Shown: positions 42,661 to 52,122 of the stretch, piece after piece
Position numbering within the stretch: position 1 is the first letter of the stretch
Layout: the number at the start of each line of letters is the position of its first letter
Assembly: GCF_040611135.1 (NCBI RefSeq)
Contig: NZ_JBEXNL010000011.1
Location: forward strand, 1-64,000
Reading direction: 5' to 3'
Source of the DNA: Tsukamurella sp040611135
Lineage (GTDB): Bacteria > Actinomycetota > Actinomycetes > Mycobacteriales > Mycobacteriaceae
DNA length: 64,000 nucleotides
The notes under the pieces: generated by a model
Seen by the model: the letters and a program-made list of their open reading frames with translations, nothing else
Database searches by the model: none
What the model was told of the DNA's origin: nothing
Translations under genes and position numbers: made by a program

Positions 42661-43659
42661 GTGACCGAGCGTGCGACGCGGTGGCCCCGCGGCGAATCGC
42701 AATGGTCCACCGACGACGTGGATCGATCGGCCGCCGTGGACTACTGGCGGTCGATTCGCCGGCACGTGTACGTGGATGTCGACACGACGCCGCGGCACCC
42801 CGAGTTCGTCGGCGAGATCAGTAGCTCCCGCTACGGCGACTATGCGGTGTCCACCAAGCGTTCCAACGGGGAGACCGTGACGCGGTCGAGTCGCCTCATC
42901 GGACAGGGCTCGGAGAGCGACGAGTACCTGTTCGCCGTGCTCCCGGTCAGTGGTAGCGGCGCTGTCGTGCAGGCCGGGAACACGGCCGTCTTCGGTCCCG
43001 GGGAGATGGTCTTCTACGACAGCAGTATCCCGTTCGAACTGGACTTCGACGGGGCCTACGAGCAGGTCGTCATCCACGTTCCCGCTGAGCGCGCCTTCGC
43101 GACCGCGGGCCTGCGACGCGGCACGGACCTCCTGGCGCGGGCCATCCCGCTCGACGGTGCGTTGGGGTCCGTCTCGGCGTTCTTCCTCAGCCTCGCCCGG
43201 GCCCAGGTGGACGATCCCGCCGGCGCGTCACTGTTGCGGCCCCAGGTCTCCGGCCTTGCGAGCTCACTCGTCGCCTACTCCACCGCGAAGATGGGGTCGG
43301 AGGACCTGCCGTTGCTTCTGCGCCGGGAACGCGTGGTGGACTTCATGCGGAAGAATCTGGCCGACCCCGATCTCGACGTCGATCGCATCGCCGCCGCGTC
43401 GCATCTGTCGCGTCGCAGCCTGTACCGGCTGTTCGACGGGACCGGGCAGACGGTCGTCGGCCAATTGCGGCTACTGCGCATCGAGACGGCGCAGAAGATG
43501 CTCGCGAACCGCACCGACCTGGCCGTCGGGTCGATCGCCCGCGACGTCGGCTATGCCAGCGAAGCCCACTTCTACCGCAGCTTCCGATCGATCACCGGCA
43601 CCACGCCAGGGGAGTACCGGAACAGGGAATCCGAAGCGGCTCCGCTGCTCCAGTCCTGA
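42661..43659 (+). CDS. AraC-family transcriptional regulator
   Basis: 332 residues from GTG 42661, 8 nt after AGGAGG. The N-terminal half is the cupin-like AraC_binding_2 sensor domain (VQAGNTAVFGPGEMVFYDSS). The C-terminal double helix-turn-helix is clear: IAAASHLSRRSLYRLFDGTG and GSIARDVGYASEAHFYRSFR, ending GTTPGEYR. Effector and targets unknown; convergent with the NhaA fusion (4 nt between stops). Confidence 0.93.
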   Translation: MTERATRWPRGESQWSTDDVDRSAAVDYWRSIRRHVYVDVDTTPRHPEFVGEISSSRYGDYAVSTKRSNGETVTRSSRLIGQGSESDEYLFAVLPVSGSGAVVQAGNTAVFGPGEMVFYDSSIPFELDFDGAYEQVVIHVPAERAFATAGLRRGTDLLARAIPLDGALGSVSAFFLSLARAQVDDPAGASLLRPQVSGLASSLVAYSTAKMGSEDLPLLLRRERVVDFMRKNLADPDLDVDRIAAASHLSRRSLYRLFDGTGQTVVGQLRLLRIETAQKMLANRTDLAVGSIARDVGYASEAHFYRSFRSITGTTPGEYRNRESEAAPLLQS

Positions 43660-43663
43660 CCGC

Positions 43664-45523
43664 TCAGGCCGGTTCCTGGGTGCGGCTGCCGCGGCGGCTC
43701 GCCTCCAGACCGCGACCGAGGGCGCGGGCGTCGTAGGCGCCCACGTTGCGGCATCCGTCGATGAAGAAGGTGGGAGTCGCCCGCGCGCCGCTGTCCGCGG
43801 CGCTCCGCACGTCCCGTTCCACACGTTCGGCGACGTCGGCACCGTCGAGATCGGCGACGAACCGGTCGACGTCCAGCCCGAGTTCACCCGCATAGGCGAT
43901 GAGATCCTCCCGCTCGAGGTGCGCCTGCCGCTCGAAGACGAGATCGAGCCACTCCCAGAACATCCCCTGGTGCGCGGCCGCCTCGGAGGCCCGCGCTGCC
44001 AGGAGCGCGTGCGGATGCTCGTCGACGAGCGGGAGGTGCCGCACGACGTAGCGAAGGTCGTCCCCGAAGCGGGCGTGCAGGTCGTCCCATCCGCCCGTCG
44101 CGTGGGCGCAGAAGCTGCACTCGAAGTCCACGTACTCGACCAGGGTGAGCTGGGCGTCCTCGGGGCCGCGGACGTGGTCGACCTCGGGATCGACCGGAAC
44201 CGACAGCACCATCGGGAGATCCGCCGTGTCCTCGCCCCACCGGGCGGCGGCGAGCCGGAAGACGGCCCACCCGAGCGCGCTCGCCAGGACCATCGCGATG
44301 AGGACCCCGACGGTGGCCTGTCGCCCGAGGTCGGAGGTCGAGCCGAAGGCCAGCCCGATGATGAGCAGCGAGACGGTGAATCCCATGCCGGACAGCGCCG
44401 CTCCGCCGAAGACGCTGCCCATGCCGACGCCCTGCGGGAGTCGTCCGATCCCCAGCCGGACGGCTGCCCACGTGGACAGGCCGATGCCGAGAAACTTCCC
44501 GAGCACGAGTCCGACGATCACACCCCAGGTGACGCTCGACGTCACGGCCTCGCCGAGGAGGCCGCCGCGCAGGTCCACGCCCGCGTTGGCGAGGGCGAAG
44601 ACCGGGACCACGAGGAGCGCGGTCGGCAGGCGCAGGTATTCGTGCAAGCGTTCGTTGACGGCGGTGCCCTTGGCGAGGCCTCGGGAGACCTCCCGCCCCG
44701 ATGCGGCGCTGGGAGACTGCCAGAAGTCCCGGAACAGTTGCCGCGCCGCGACCACCTTGTGCCGCTGGGTCGGATACGCCGGAATGAGCAGGCCGGCGGC
44801 CATACCCGCGAGGGACGCGTGCACGCCGGAGGAGACTGCGGCGAACCACGGCACCACGACGAGGACCACGTACGGTGCCGCCCGCCACTGGCGGGAACGC
44901 CCGAGCAGCCACAGCCCGACGAGGCAGGTCACGGCGAGTAGGAGCGGCCCGAGGTGGATCTTCTCGCTGTAGACCAGGCCGATGATCGACACGGCGAGGA
45001 AGTCGTCGACCACGGTGAGGGTGAGCAGGAAGACCCGAAGCTGGCCGGAGAGCCGCGGTCCGACGATCGCGAGCGCCCCGAGAAGGAACGCCGTGTCCGT
45101 GCCCACGACGGCGCCCCAGCCCCGCAGGCCCTCGCCGCCGCTGATGCCGACGACGAGGAGGTAGATGACTGCGGGTAGCACCACCCCTGTGGCGCCCGCG
45201 ATCAGCGCGATCCGGGCGCGGGACCGGTCCCGCAGGGTGCCGTGCGCGTACTCCTGGCGCACCTCGAGGCCGATGACGAAGAAGAAGATCACCATCAGGC
45301 CGTCGTTGATCCAGTGCTGCAGGCTCATCCGCATGCCGAACGGCCCGATCTCGAAGCCGGCCTCCTGGTGCCACAGGTCGAAGTACGCCGTCGACGCGGG
45401 CGAGTTCGCCCACACCAGTGCGACGACGGTGACCGCGACGAGGAGCATCGCCGCACCGGATTCGCGGCGCAACATCCACAGGATGCGTGCCGGCGCTGCC
45501 GGAGGTGGTGTTTGTTCCCGCAC
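43664..45523 (-). CDS. nhaA: Na+/H+ antiporter NhaA fused to a DsbA-like thioredoxin domain
   Basis: 619 residues. Residues 1 to about 410 are an NhaA antiporter with twelve helices: LQHWINDGLMVIFFFVIGLE, GAVVGTDTAFLLGAL and the ion-binding pair in LTVVDDFLAVSIIG. After a linker, residues ~445-610 form a DsbA/thioredoxin_4 domain with a CSFC active site near 468 and the cis-Pro in ATPTFFIDG. Such NhaA-thioredoxin fusions occur in actinobacteria. The pump exchanges Na+ for H+ across the membrane; the disulphide domain's partner is unknown and topology predicts it is cytoplasmic or external depending on helix count. Confidence 0.93.
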   Translation of the reverse strand: MREQTPPPAAPARILWMLRRESGAAMLLVAVTVVALVWANSPASTAYFDLWHQEAGFEIGPFGMRMSLQHWINDGLMVIFFFVIGLEVRQEYAHGTLRDRSRARIALIAGATGVVLPAVIYLLVVGISGGEGLRGWGAVVGTDTAFLLGALAIVGPRLSGQLRVFLLTLTVVDDFLAVSIIGLVYSEKIHLGPLLLAVTCLVGLWLLGRSRQWRAAPYVVLVVVPWFAAVSSGVHASLAGMAAGLLIPAYPTQRHKVVAARQLFRDFWQSPSAASGREVSRGLAKGTAVNERLHEYLRLPTALLVVPVFALANAGVDLRGGLLGEAVTSSVTWGVIVGLVLGKFLGIGLSTWAAVRLGIGRLPQGVGMGSVFGGAALSGMGFTVSLLIIGLAFGSTSDLGRQATVGVLIAMVLASALGWAVFRLAAARWGEDTADLPMVLSVPVDPEVDHVRGPEDAQLTLVEYVDFECSFCAHATGGWDDLHARFGDDLRYVVRHLPLVDEHPHALLAARASEAAAHQGMFWEWLDLVFERQAHLEREDLIAYAGELGLDVDRFVADLDGADVAERVERDVRSAADSGARATPTFFIDGCRNVGAYDARALGRGLEASRRGSRTQEPA

Positions 45524-45601
45524 GTCGATGTCCTTCGGTCGAGAGTCGTGGCCGGCCCAGCGCGCAGGGCTGGAACCGATTTGTGCGCGATCGGGTCTGT
45601 T

Positions 45602-48217
45602 TCAGGCGGGGAGTTCGGCTGCGAGGTAGGGGGCGGTCGCCCCCTCGGCGGACGCCGCGACCTCCGCCGGCGTACCGGCGGCGACGATGCGGCCGCCTGC
45701 GCCGCCCGCGCCGGGCCCCATGTCGATGACGTGGTCTGCCTGGGCGACGACGCGCATGTCCAGTTCCGCGACGACGACGGTGTTCCCGGCGTCGACGAGG
45801 CGGTGCAGGTGCGCCAGGAGGCGATCGGTGTCGGCCGGATGCAGTCCGGCGGTGGGCTCGTCGAGCAGGTAGAGCGTGTCGCCGCGGTGGGCGCGCTGCA
45901 GTTCGCCGGCGAGTTTGACGCGCTGGGCCTCGCCGCCCGACAACTCCGTCGCCGGTTGGCCGAGGCGCAGGTAGTCGAGGCCGACGTCGCGCAGTGCCTC
46001 GAGGGTGCGGAGGACTTCGGGTTCGCCGGTGAAGAACGCGCGGGCTTCGGCGTTGCTGAGTTCCAGGACCTGGGCGATGGTGCGGCCGTTCCAGGTGATC
46101 TCGAGGGTGTCGGCGTTGTACCGGGAGCCGTGACAATCGGGGCACGGGCTGTAGACGCTCGGCAGGAAGAGCAACTCGACCATCACCCAGCCCTCGCCCT
46201 CGCAGGTGGCGCAGCGTCCGCCCGCGACGTTGAAGGAGAACCGCCCGGGCTTGTACCCGCGCCGGCGGGCCTCGTCGGTCTCCGCGAAGAGCCGCCGGAT
46301 CCGGTCGAACATCCCCGTATAGGTCGCGACGTTCGAGCGCGGCGTGCGGCCGATCGGCTTCTGGTCGATGCTCACCACCCGGCGCACCCCCTGCGGGTCG
46401 CCGACGACGGCGCCCGCGACCGGTGCGGCCGACTCGGCGAGGAGGTCGTCGTCATCGGTGTCGTCGAACCGCACGGGCCTGCCGAGGTGCTCGCCGACCA
46501 GCTCGGGGAGCGCCTGGGAGACCAGACTGGACTTGCCCGACCCGGAGATCCCCGTGACGGCCGTCAGGCAGTGCAGCGGGAGCGCGACGGTGAGGTCGCG
46601 AAGGTTGTTGCGGGTCACGCCCGTCAGTTCGAGCCAGGCCGCGCGATCCCGCGGGACGTGCGGCCCACTGTCCGACGGTGCGCGGTCGAGGAGGTAGCGG
46701 CGGGTAACGGACTCCTCGACCGCGGCCAGCCCCTCGGGCGGGCCGCTGTAGAGCACGCGGCCGCCGTCCTCGCCCGCGCCGGGGCCGATGTCGACCAGCC
46801 AGTCCGCCGACCGGATCACGTCGAGCGAGTGTTCGACGACGAAGACGCTGTTGCCGGCCCGCTTGAGCCCGGCGAGGATGCCGCGCAGCGCATCCCGATC
46901 ACGTGGATGGAGTCCGGCGGAGGGCTCGTCGAGCACGTAGACCACGCCGAAGAGCTGCGACGAGAGCTGCGTCGCGAGCCGCACGCGCTGCAGCTCGCCG
47001 CCCGACAACGTCGGGGTGCTGCGGGCCAGGGAGAGATAGCCCAGCCCCAGGTCCCGCAGGGGCTGCAGCCGGACGGCGAGGTCGGCGATCAGCCGCTGCG
47101 CGGCGGATCGCTTCTCCGCCGACATGTTCGGCGTCGCTCGGACGTCGGGGGCCGCGGCGTGCTCCGCGCCGCCCGACGCCACCCGCGCGTCGACGGCGGA
47201 CCGTCGGGCGGCTGCGTCGAGCACCCCGCCCGACGTGGCCGGTGCCCAGTCGGGCGACAGCACCGCCGCGCAGAGCGTGGCCAGCTCGTCGAGCGTGAGC
47301 CGGGAGAGATCCGCGATGTCGAGCCCCTCGAAGGTCACCGACAGTGCCTCGGGCTTGAGTCGCTTGCCGTGGCACAGGGTGCACGGCATGCTCCCGACGA
47401 ACTGCGAGACCCGCCTCTTGACGCTCGCGCTCTTGGTGCCCGCGAACGTGTCGAGGACGTACCGGCGGGCGCCGATGAACGTGCCCTGGTAGCTGGGTTC
47501 CATCTCGTTGCGGACGGCCCGGCGGGTCTGCGCCGGGGTGAATCCGGCGTAGACGGGCACCGTGGGCCGTTCCTCCGTGAACAGGATCCAGTCCCGGTCC
47601 TTGCGGGGTAGGTCCTGCCATGGGGCGTCCACGTCGTAGCCCAGGGAGACGAGGATGTCGCGCAGGTTCTGCCCGTACCAGGCCGGCGGCCAGGAGGCGA
47701 TGGCGCGTTCGCGGATCGACAGCGTGGGGTCCGGGACCATGTGCGCCTCGGTGACCTCGTAGACGCGGCCGATGCCGTGGCACGCCGGGCACGCGCCCTG
47801 CGGAGTATTGGGGGAGAAGTCCTCCGCGAACAGCATCGGCTGATCGGCGGGGTAGGTTCCGGCCCGCGAGTACAGCATGCGGAGCAGGCTCGAGAGGGTG
47901 GTGATGCTGCCCACCGAGGAACGGGTGCTCGTACCGCCGCGCTGCTGCTGCAGTGCGACGGCCGGCGGCATCCCCTCGATCGCGTCCACATCGGGGACAC
48001 CCACCTGGTCGATCAGCCGCCGCGCGTACGGCGCGACCGATTCCAGGTACCGCCGTTGCGATTCCGCGAACAACGTGCCGAAGGCCAGGCTCGACTTGCC
48101 CGAGCCGGAGACGCCGGTGAAGGCGACCAGGGAGCAGCGCGGGACGTCCACGTCCACGTTCTTGAGGTTGTGCTCGCGCGCGCCGCGCACGTGCACCATG
48201 GCATCGCCGGTGTCCAC
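45602..48217 (-). CDS. UvrA-like ABC ATPase, class II (lacks the UvrB-binding domain)
   Basis: 871 residues from GTG 48217 with GGAAGGAGG 6 nt upstream. Two ABC ATPase units (TGVSGSGKSSLAF near residue 30; TGISGSGKSSLVS near 550; signatures LSGGELQRVRLA and LSGGEAQRVKLA) and zinc-finger Cys pairs CPACHGIG, CTLCHGKR, CATCEGEG and CPDCHG are present. The ~100-residue UvrB-interaction segment between the first P-loop and first zinc module of true UvrA is missing. Class II proteins are linked to DNA-lesion or intercalator tolerance rather than standard excision repair. Confidence 0.88.
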   Translation of the reverse strand: MDTGDAMVHVRGAREHNLKNVDVDVPRCSLVAFTGVSGSGKSSLAFGTLFAESQRRYLESVAPYARRLIDQVGVPDVDAIEGMPPAVALQQQRGGTSTRSSVGSITTLSSLLRMLYSRAGTYPADQPMLFAEDFSPNTPQGACPACHGIGRVYEVTEAHMVPDPTLSIRERAIASWPPAWYGQNLRDILVSLGYDVDAPWQDLPRKDRDWILFTEERPTVPVYAGFTPAQTRRAVRNEMEPSYQGTFIGARRYVLDTFAGTKSASVKRRVSQFVGSMPCTLCHGKRLKPEALSVTFEGLDIADLSRLTLDELATLCAAVLSPDWAPATSGGVLDAAARRSAVDARVASGGAEHAAAPDVRATPNMSAEKRSAAQRLIADLAVRLQPLRDLGLGYLSLARSTPTLSGGELQRVRLATQLSSQLFGVVYVLDEPSAGLHPRDRDALRGILAGLKRAGNSVFVVEHSLDVIRSADWLVDIGPGAGEDGGRVLYSGPPEGLAAVEESVTRRYLLDRAPSDSGPHVPRDRAAWLELTGVTRNNLRDLTVALPLHCLTAVTGISGSGKSSLVSQALPELVGEHLGRPVRFDDTDDDDLLAESAAPVAGAVVGDPQGVRRVVSIDQKPIGRTPRSNVATYTGMFDRIRRLFAETDEARRRGYKPGRFSFNVAGGRCATCEGEGWVMVELLFLPSVYSPCPDCHGSRYNADTLEITWNGRTIAQVLELSNAEARAFFTGEPEVLRTLEALRDVGLDYLRLGQPATELSGGEAQRVKLAGELQRAHRGDTLYLLDEPTAGLHPADTDRLLAHLHRLVDAGNTVVVAELDMRVVAQADHVIDMGPGAGGAGGRIVAAGTPAEVAASAEGATAPYLAAELPA

Positions 48218-48261
48218 GCGGTGCCTCCTTCCGGTTCGGGTATTCGACGGTGCCGGGCGGC

Positions 48262-48882
48262 TCAGTGGCCGCGCGCCACCCACTGGTCGTAGTCCGCGAG
48301 CTCGGCGCCGACGGTGGTCGAATCGCCGTGCCCCGTATACACGACCGTCTCCGGGGGCAGACCGCCCACTCGGGTCCGGATCGAGTCGAGGATCGTCGGG
48401 AAGTCCGAGAAGGACCGCCCGGTGGCGCCGGGGCCGCCGTGGAACAGCGTGTCCCCGGAGAAGAGCGCGCCCAGCGACGGCGCCCACCAGCACACGGATC
48501 CGGGCGAGTGACCGGGGGTGTGCAGGGCGTGGAACGCGACGTTGCCCGCCCGGACCTCGTGACCGTCTTCCACCGGTTGGAAGTCGCGGTTCGGATGGGT
48601 CTGCCGCCACAGCATCTCGTCGGCGGGGTGCAGCAGGATCGGCGCCCCGAAGGCGTCGCTCAGCTGCGGCGCAACCGTGACGTGGTCGTTGTGGCCGTGC
48701 GTGCAGATCACGGCCACCACCTCCCGGCCGGCCACCGCCTCGATGATCGGCTCCGCCGTGTGCGCGGCGTCGAAGACCACCACCTGCGTCTCGTCGCCGA
48801 CCACCCAGACGTTGTTATCGACCGCCCAACTGCCGCCGTCGAGCTCGAAGACGCCGCTGGTGACCACCCGCTGGATGCTCAC
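48262..48882 (-). CDS. Metallo-beta-lactamase fold hydrolase, partner of mycothiol-dependent formaldehyde dehydrogenase
   Basis: 206 residues. Metal ligands THGHNDH near residue 61, TPGHSPGS near 123, the Asp in FSGDTLF and YTGHGDSTTV define a glyoxalase-II-like metallo-hydrolase. The GTG start overlaps the end of the dehydrogenase gene by 4 nt. Rv2260 has the same place next to mscR. It could hydrolyse the S-formyl-mycothiol made by the dehydrogenase (inference). Confidence 0.88.
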   Translation of the reverse strand: MSIQRVVTSGVFELDGGSWAVDNNVWVVGDETQVVVFDAAHTAEPIIEAVAGREVVAVICTHGHNDHVTVAPQLSDAFGAPILLHPADEMLWRQTHPNRDFQPVEDGHEVRAGNVAFHALHTPGHSPGSVCWWAPSLGALFSGDTLFHGGPGATGRSFSDFPTILDSIRTRVGGLPPETVVYTGHGDSTTVGAELADYDQWVARGH

Positions 48883-49964
48883 AGGACCACCACGGACCGC
48901 AGCACCTCACCGGCGTGCATCTTGTGGAAGGCCTCCTCGACGCCATCGATGCCGATCCGCTCGGTGACGAACCGCTCCAGCGGGAACCGGCCCTGCCGGT
49001 ACAGGTCCACCAGCGTGGGGAAATCGCGCTCCGGCAGGCAGTCCCCGTACCAGGACGACTTCAGCGACCCGCCGTGCGAGAAGAAGTCGACGAGCGGAAG
49101 GTCCAGGCGCTTGTCGGGTGTCGGCACCCCGACGAGGACGACGGTGCCGGCCAGGTCCCGGCCGTAGAACGCCTGCTCGTAGGTCTCGGGCCGGCCGACC
49201 GCGTCGACCACGACATCGGCGCCGAAGCCACCGGTGATCTCCCTGATCGCCGCGACCACGTCGGTCCCGCGGGCGTTGATCGTGTGGGTGGCGCCGAACT
49301 CCCGCGCCCACTCGAGCTTCCGGTCGTCCATGTCGATCGCGATGATCGTACGCGCGCCGACCAGCGAGGCTCCCGCGATAGCGGCGTCGCCGATGCCACC
49401 GCAGCCGATGACGGCGATCGAGTCGTCCCGAGCCACGCCGCCGGTGTTGACGGCGGCGCCGAAGCCCGCCATGACGCCGCAGCCCAGCAGCCCTACCACC
49501 GACGGATCAGCGTCGGCGTCCACCTTCGTGCACTGGCCCTCCGCGACGAGGGTCTTGTCGGCGAAGGCGCCGATGCCGAGGGCCGGGGTGAGCTCGGTGC
49601 CGTCGGTGAGGGTCATCTTCTGCGTGGCGTTGTGGGTGTTGAAGCAGTACTGGGGGCGACCGCGCTTGCAGGCGCGGCACTCGCCGCAGACGGCGCGCCA
49701 ATTGAGGACGACGAAGTCGCCGGGCTCGACGTGCGTGACGCCGGGGCCGACGGACTCGACGACGCCCGCTGCCTCGTGACCGAGGAGGAAGGGGAACTCG
49801 TCGTTGATGCCGCCGTCGCGGTAGGTGAGGTCGGTATGGCAGACGCCGCACGCCTGGACATCGACGACCACCTCGCCCGGACCGGGGTCCGGGACGACGA
49901 TGTCGACGAGCTCGACGGGCTGCCCCTGCGAACGGGCGATGATTCCACGAACTGTTTGGCTCAT
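48879..49964 (-). CDS. mscR: S-(hydroxymethyl)mycothiol / S-nitrosomycothiol dehydrogenase
   Basis: 361 residues, zinc-dependent medium-chain dehydrogenase. Catalytic zinc: CGVCHTDL and GHEAAGVVE; structural zinc: CGECRACKRGRPQYC; NAD fold: VIGCGGIGDAAIAGA. The family oxidises the formaldehyde-mycothiol adduct and reduces S-nitrosomycothiol (Rv2259). ATG 49964 is chosen because the family begins about here (SQTVRGIIARS); the longer frame has no conserved extension. Forms a coupled operon with the metallo-hydrolase. Confidence 0.93.
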   Translation of the reverse strand: MSQTVRGIIARSQGQPVELVDIVVPDPGPGEVVVDVQACGVCHTDLTYRDGGINDEFPFLLGHEAAGVVESVGPGVTHVEPGDFVVLNWRAVCGECRACKRGRPQYCFNTHNATQKMTLTDGTELTPALGIGAFADKTLVAEGQCTKVDADADPSVVGLLGCGVMAGFGAAVNTGGVARDDSIAVIGCGGIGDAAIAGASLVGARTIIAIDMDDRKLEWAREFGATHTINARGTDVVAAIREITGGFGADVVVDAVGRPETYEQAFYGRDLAGTVVLVGVPTPDKRLDLPLVDFFSHGGSLKSSWYGDCLPERDFPTLVDLYRQGRFPLERFVTERIGIDGVEEAFHKMHAGEVLRSVVVL

Positions 49965-50292
49965 GGACCCACCGTATTTCGCCGCATGCACGCATGGCCA
50001 CATCGGAATACCCGCTTGGCACGCGATGCGAGGAACGCGGCACGGATGGTCAGGTCCTCCATGGACCGAGGCAGTCCGAGACCGACCGAAGAACGGATCG
50101 AGGCGGCGCCGACAACCGGTCTATCGCCCCGGAGCGGTCTGGCACGGACCGTCAGTCGGGCGGCACGTCGCGCTAGTGACGCCCATCGATCCGTGCGCAT
50201 ACGCTCATCCGTAGATCCCGGTCGGCCGCAGTAGATGGCCCGGGATCGATTCTCCCGCATAGGGAATCATCAATCCGAGTAGGAGTGGATCC
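49965..50292. promoter_or_regulatory. Divergent control region between the two formaldehyde dehydrogenases
   Basis: 328 bp with no supported gene. Near the fdhA side lie ATCCCGG (50215-50221) pairing with CCGGGAT (50240-50246), and an inverted repeat GATTC (50248-50252) N11 GAATC (50264-50268) about 25 bp before the start; either could bind a regulator. AGTAGGAG just before the ATG is the ribosome-binding site. Confidence 0.45.
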
Positions 50293-51486
50293 ATGGCAGA
50301 CGGCAACCGCGCAGTCCTGTTCGACAGCCCCGGCACCATGAAGGTCGAGACCCTCGACTTCCCCAAGCTGCAGATGCCGAACGGACGGAAGGCGCCCCAC
50401 GGCGTGATCCTCAGGATCGTCGCCACCAACATCTGTGGCAGCGATCTGCACATCTTCCGGGGCTCCTTCCCCGTTCCGCAGAACCTCGTCATGGGGCACG
50501 AGATGACCGGCGAGGTCATAGAAGTGGGTCCCGACGTCGAGTTCCTCAAGGAGGGCGACCTGGTGTCGGTGCCCTTCAACGTCGCCTGTGGGCGATGCCG
50601 GAACTGCAAGGCGCAGCGCACGGACGTGTGCGAGACCGCGAATCCCGATGTCGCCTCGGCGGCCTACGGGTTCAACCTCGGCGGCTTCGACGGCGGACAG
50701 GCCGAGTACCTGTTCGTCCCGTACGCCGACTTCCAGCTCCTCCGCTTCCCCGACCGGGACCAGGCGATGGAGAAGATCCTGGACCTCGCGGTCCTGTCCG
50801 ACATTCTGCCCACCGCGTTCCACGGACTCATGGAGGCAGGAGCCAAGCCGGGGTCCACCGTCTACATCGCCGGTGCCGGACCTGTGGGGCGGTGCGGTGC
50901 GGCGGCGGCCCGTCTCCTCGGCGCGTCCTGCATCATCGTCGGCGACTATGACCAGGACCGCCTCGACCTGGTGCGTAACAACGGTTGCGAGACGATCGAC
51001 CTCAGCCTCGACGTCCCGTTGGGCGACCAGATCGAGGCGATCCTCGGCGAGCCTGCGGTCGACTGCGCCGTCGACTACGTCGGTTCCGAAGCGCACGGCG
51101 TCGGTGCGGCGTCGAACGAACACCGTCCGGCGGGCGCCATCAACTCGGTCCTCGACGCCACGCGAGCGGGCGGCGCCACCGGCGTCGTCGGGGTCTACGG
51201 ACCCGATCCGCTCGCGCCGACCCAGGCCGAGCGTGAGGGCGTCTTCCCGCTGGACTTCGGCAAGGCGTGGATCAAGTCGCCGCGCATCGCCGCCGGTATG
51301 GCGCCGATCCAGAGCTACAACCGTGAATTGATGATGGCCATCCTCTGGGACCGCATGCCCTACCTGGGAGCGATGCTCAACACGAGGGTCATCTCGCTGG
51401 ATGAAGCGCCGGCCGCGTACCAGGCCTTCAGCGACGGCTCCGCGAGCAAGTTCATCATCGATCCCCACGGAATGATCTCGCGATAG
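50293..51486 (+). CDS. fdhA: Glutathione-independent formaldehyde dehydrogenase
   Basis: 397 residues, the length of Pseudomonas PFDH (398). Zinc sites ATNICGSDLHIFRG, GHEMTGEV and CGRCRNCKAQRTDVC, an NAD motif IAGAGPVGRCGA, and the long insertion VDYVGSEAHGVGA match the family, which oxidises free formaldehyde with tightly bound NAD+. It diverges from the mycothiol-dependent enzyme, so two routes for formaldehyde removal sit side by side. Confidence 0.9.
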   Translation: MADGNRAVLFDSPGTMKVETLDFPKLQMPNGRKAPHGVILRIVATNICGSDLHIFRGSFPVPQNLVMGHEMTGEVIEVGPDVEFLKEGDLVSVPFNVACGRCRNCKAQRTDVCETANPDVASAAYGFNLGGFDGGQAEYLFVPYADFQLLRFPDRDQAMEKILDLAVLSDILPTAFHGLMEAGAKPGSTVYIAGAGPVGRCGAAAARLLGASCIIVGDYDQDRLDLVRNNGCETIDLSLDVPLGDQIEAILGEPAVDCAVDYVGSEAHGVGAASNEHRPAGAINSVLDATRAGGATGVVGVYGPDPLAPTQAEREGVFPLDFGKAWIKSPRIAAGMAPIQSYNRELMMAILWDRMPYLGAMLNTRVISLDEAPAAYQAFSDGSASKFIIDPHGMISR

Positions 51487-51527
51487 GTCCGAACCTCGCG
51501 ACAGTCCCCGAACGAGGTCTCTTCGTC

Positions 51528-51558
51528 GATGGGGCCGCCGCCCGACGGCGGCCCCATC
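51528..51558 (+). terminator. fdhA terminator hairpin
   Basis: GATGGGGCCGCCG (51528-51540) pairs perfectly with CGGCGGCCCCATC (51546-51558) around a 5-nt loop, 42 nt after the fdhA stop. Confidence 0.8.
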
Positions 51559-51620
51559 TCGATGTCCCGCATCGGTGATTCGCACAACGAACCTCAGCGG
51601 CCGCGCATAGCCTCGAGGAC

Positions 51621-52058
51621 ATGCCGATCACACTAGAGAACGTCGCAATCGCGGTCCGCGACCTGGAAGCGACCATCGCATTCTTCACGGATCTGGGCCT
51701 CAGCGTCATCGGCCGCCAGACGGTCAGTGGCGAATGGACGGACACCGCCGTCGGACTCGACGGCAACCACGCCAAGATCGCGATGCTCGAAACACCAGGA
51801 GGGCAGGGACACATCGAGCTGTTCGAGTACATCCACCCCGACGCCATCGAGACGGAGCCGACGCTGCCCAACGAGATCGGCATGCACCGCGTCGCCTTCT
51901 CCGTGGACGATCTGGACGAGGCCCTCGCGATCGCCGCGAAGCACGGTTGCCACCCGCTCCGCGGCGTCGGCACCTACGAGGACATCTATCGGCTCACGTA
52001 CGTCCGCGGCCCCAGCGGCATCATCGTCATGCTCGCGCAGGAGCTCACGAAGGGCTGA
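51621..52058 (+). CDS. VOC-family (glyoxalase/bleomycin-resistance fold) protein
   Basis: 145 residues forming paired beta-alpha-beta-beta-beta units. ITLENVAIAVRDLEATIAFF, a Glu in GHIELFEYIHP, MHRVAFSVDDLDEAL and GPSGIIVMLAQEL are typical of VOC enzymes similar to methylmalonyl-CoA epimerase and lactoylglutathione lyase. The metal ligands cannot be assigned with certainty (first His replaced by Asn-Val), so the activity is open. Confidence 0.85.
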   Translation: MPITLENVAIAVRDLEATIAFFTDLGLSVIGRQTVSGEWTDTAVGLDGNHAKIAMLETPGGQGHIELFEYIHPDAIETEPTLPNEIGMHRVAFSVDDLDEALAIAAKHGCHPLRGVGTYEDIYRLTYVRGPSGIIVMLAQELTKG

Positions 52059-52122
52059 CGTCCCGCCGACCTCGCAGTGTGCTCACAGCGGAGTCCCAGC
52101 CGGACGGCTTCTCCTGAAGGGC

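Noticed and set aside
45242..47611. Long plus-strand frame opposite the UvrA-like gene
   Set aside because: Antisense shadow of an ABC ATPase with complete motifs.
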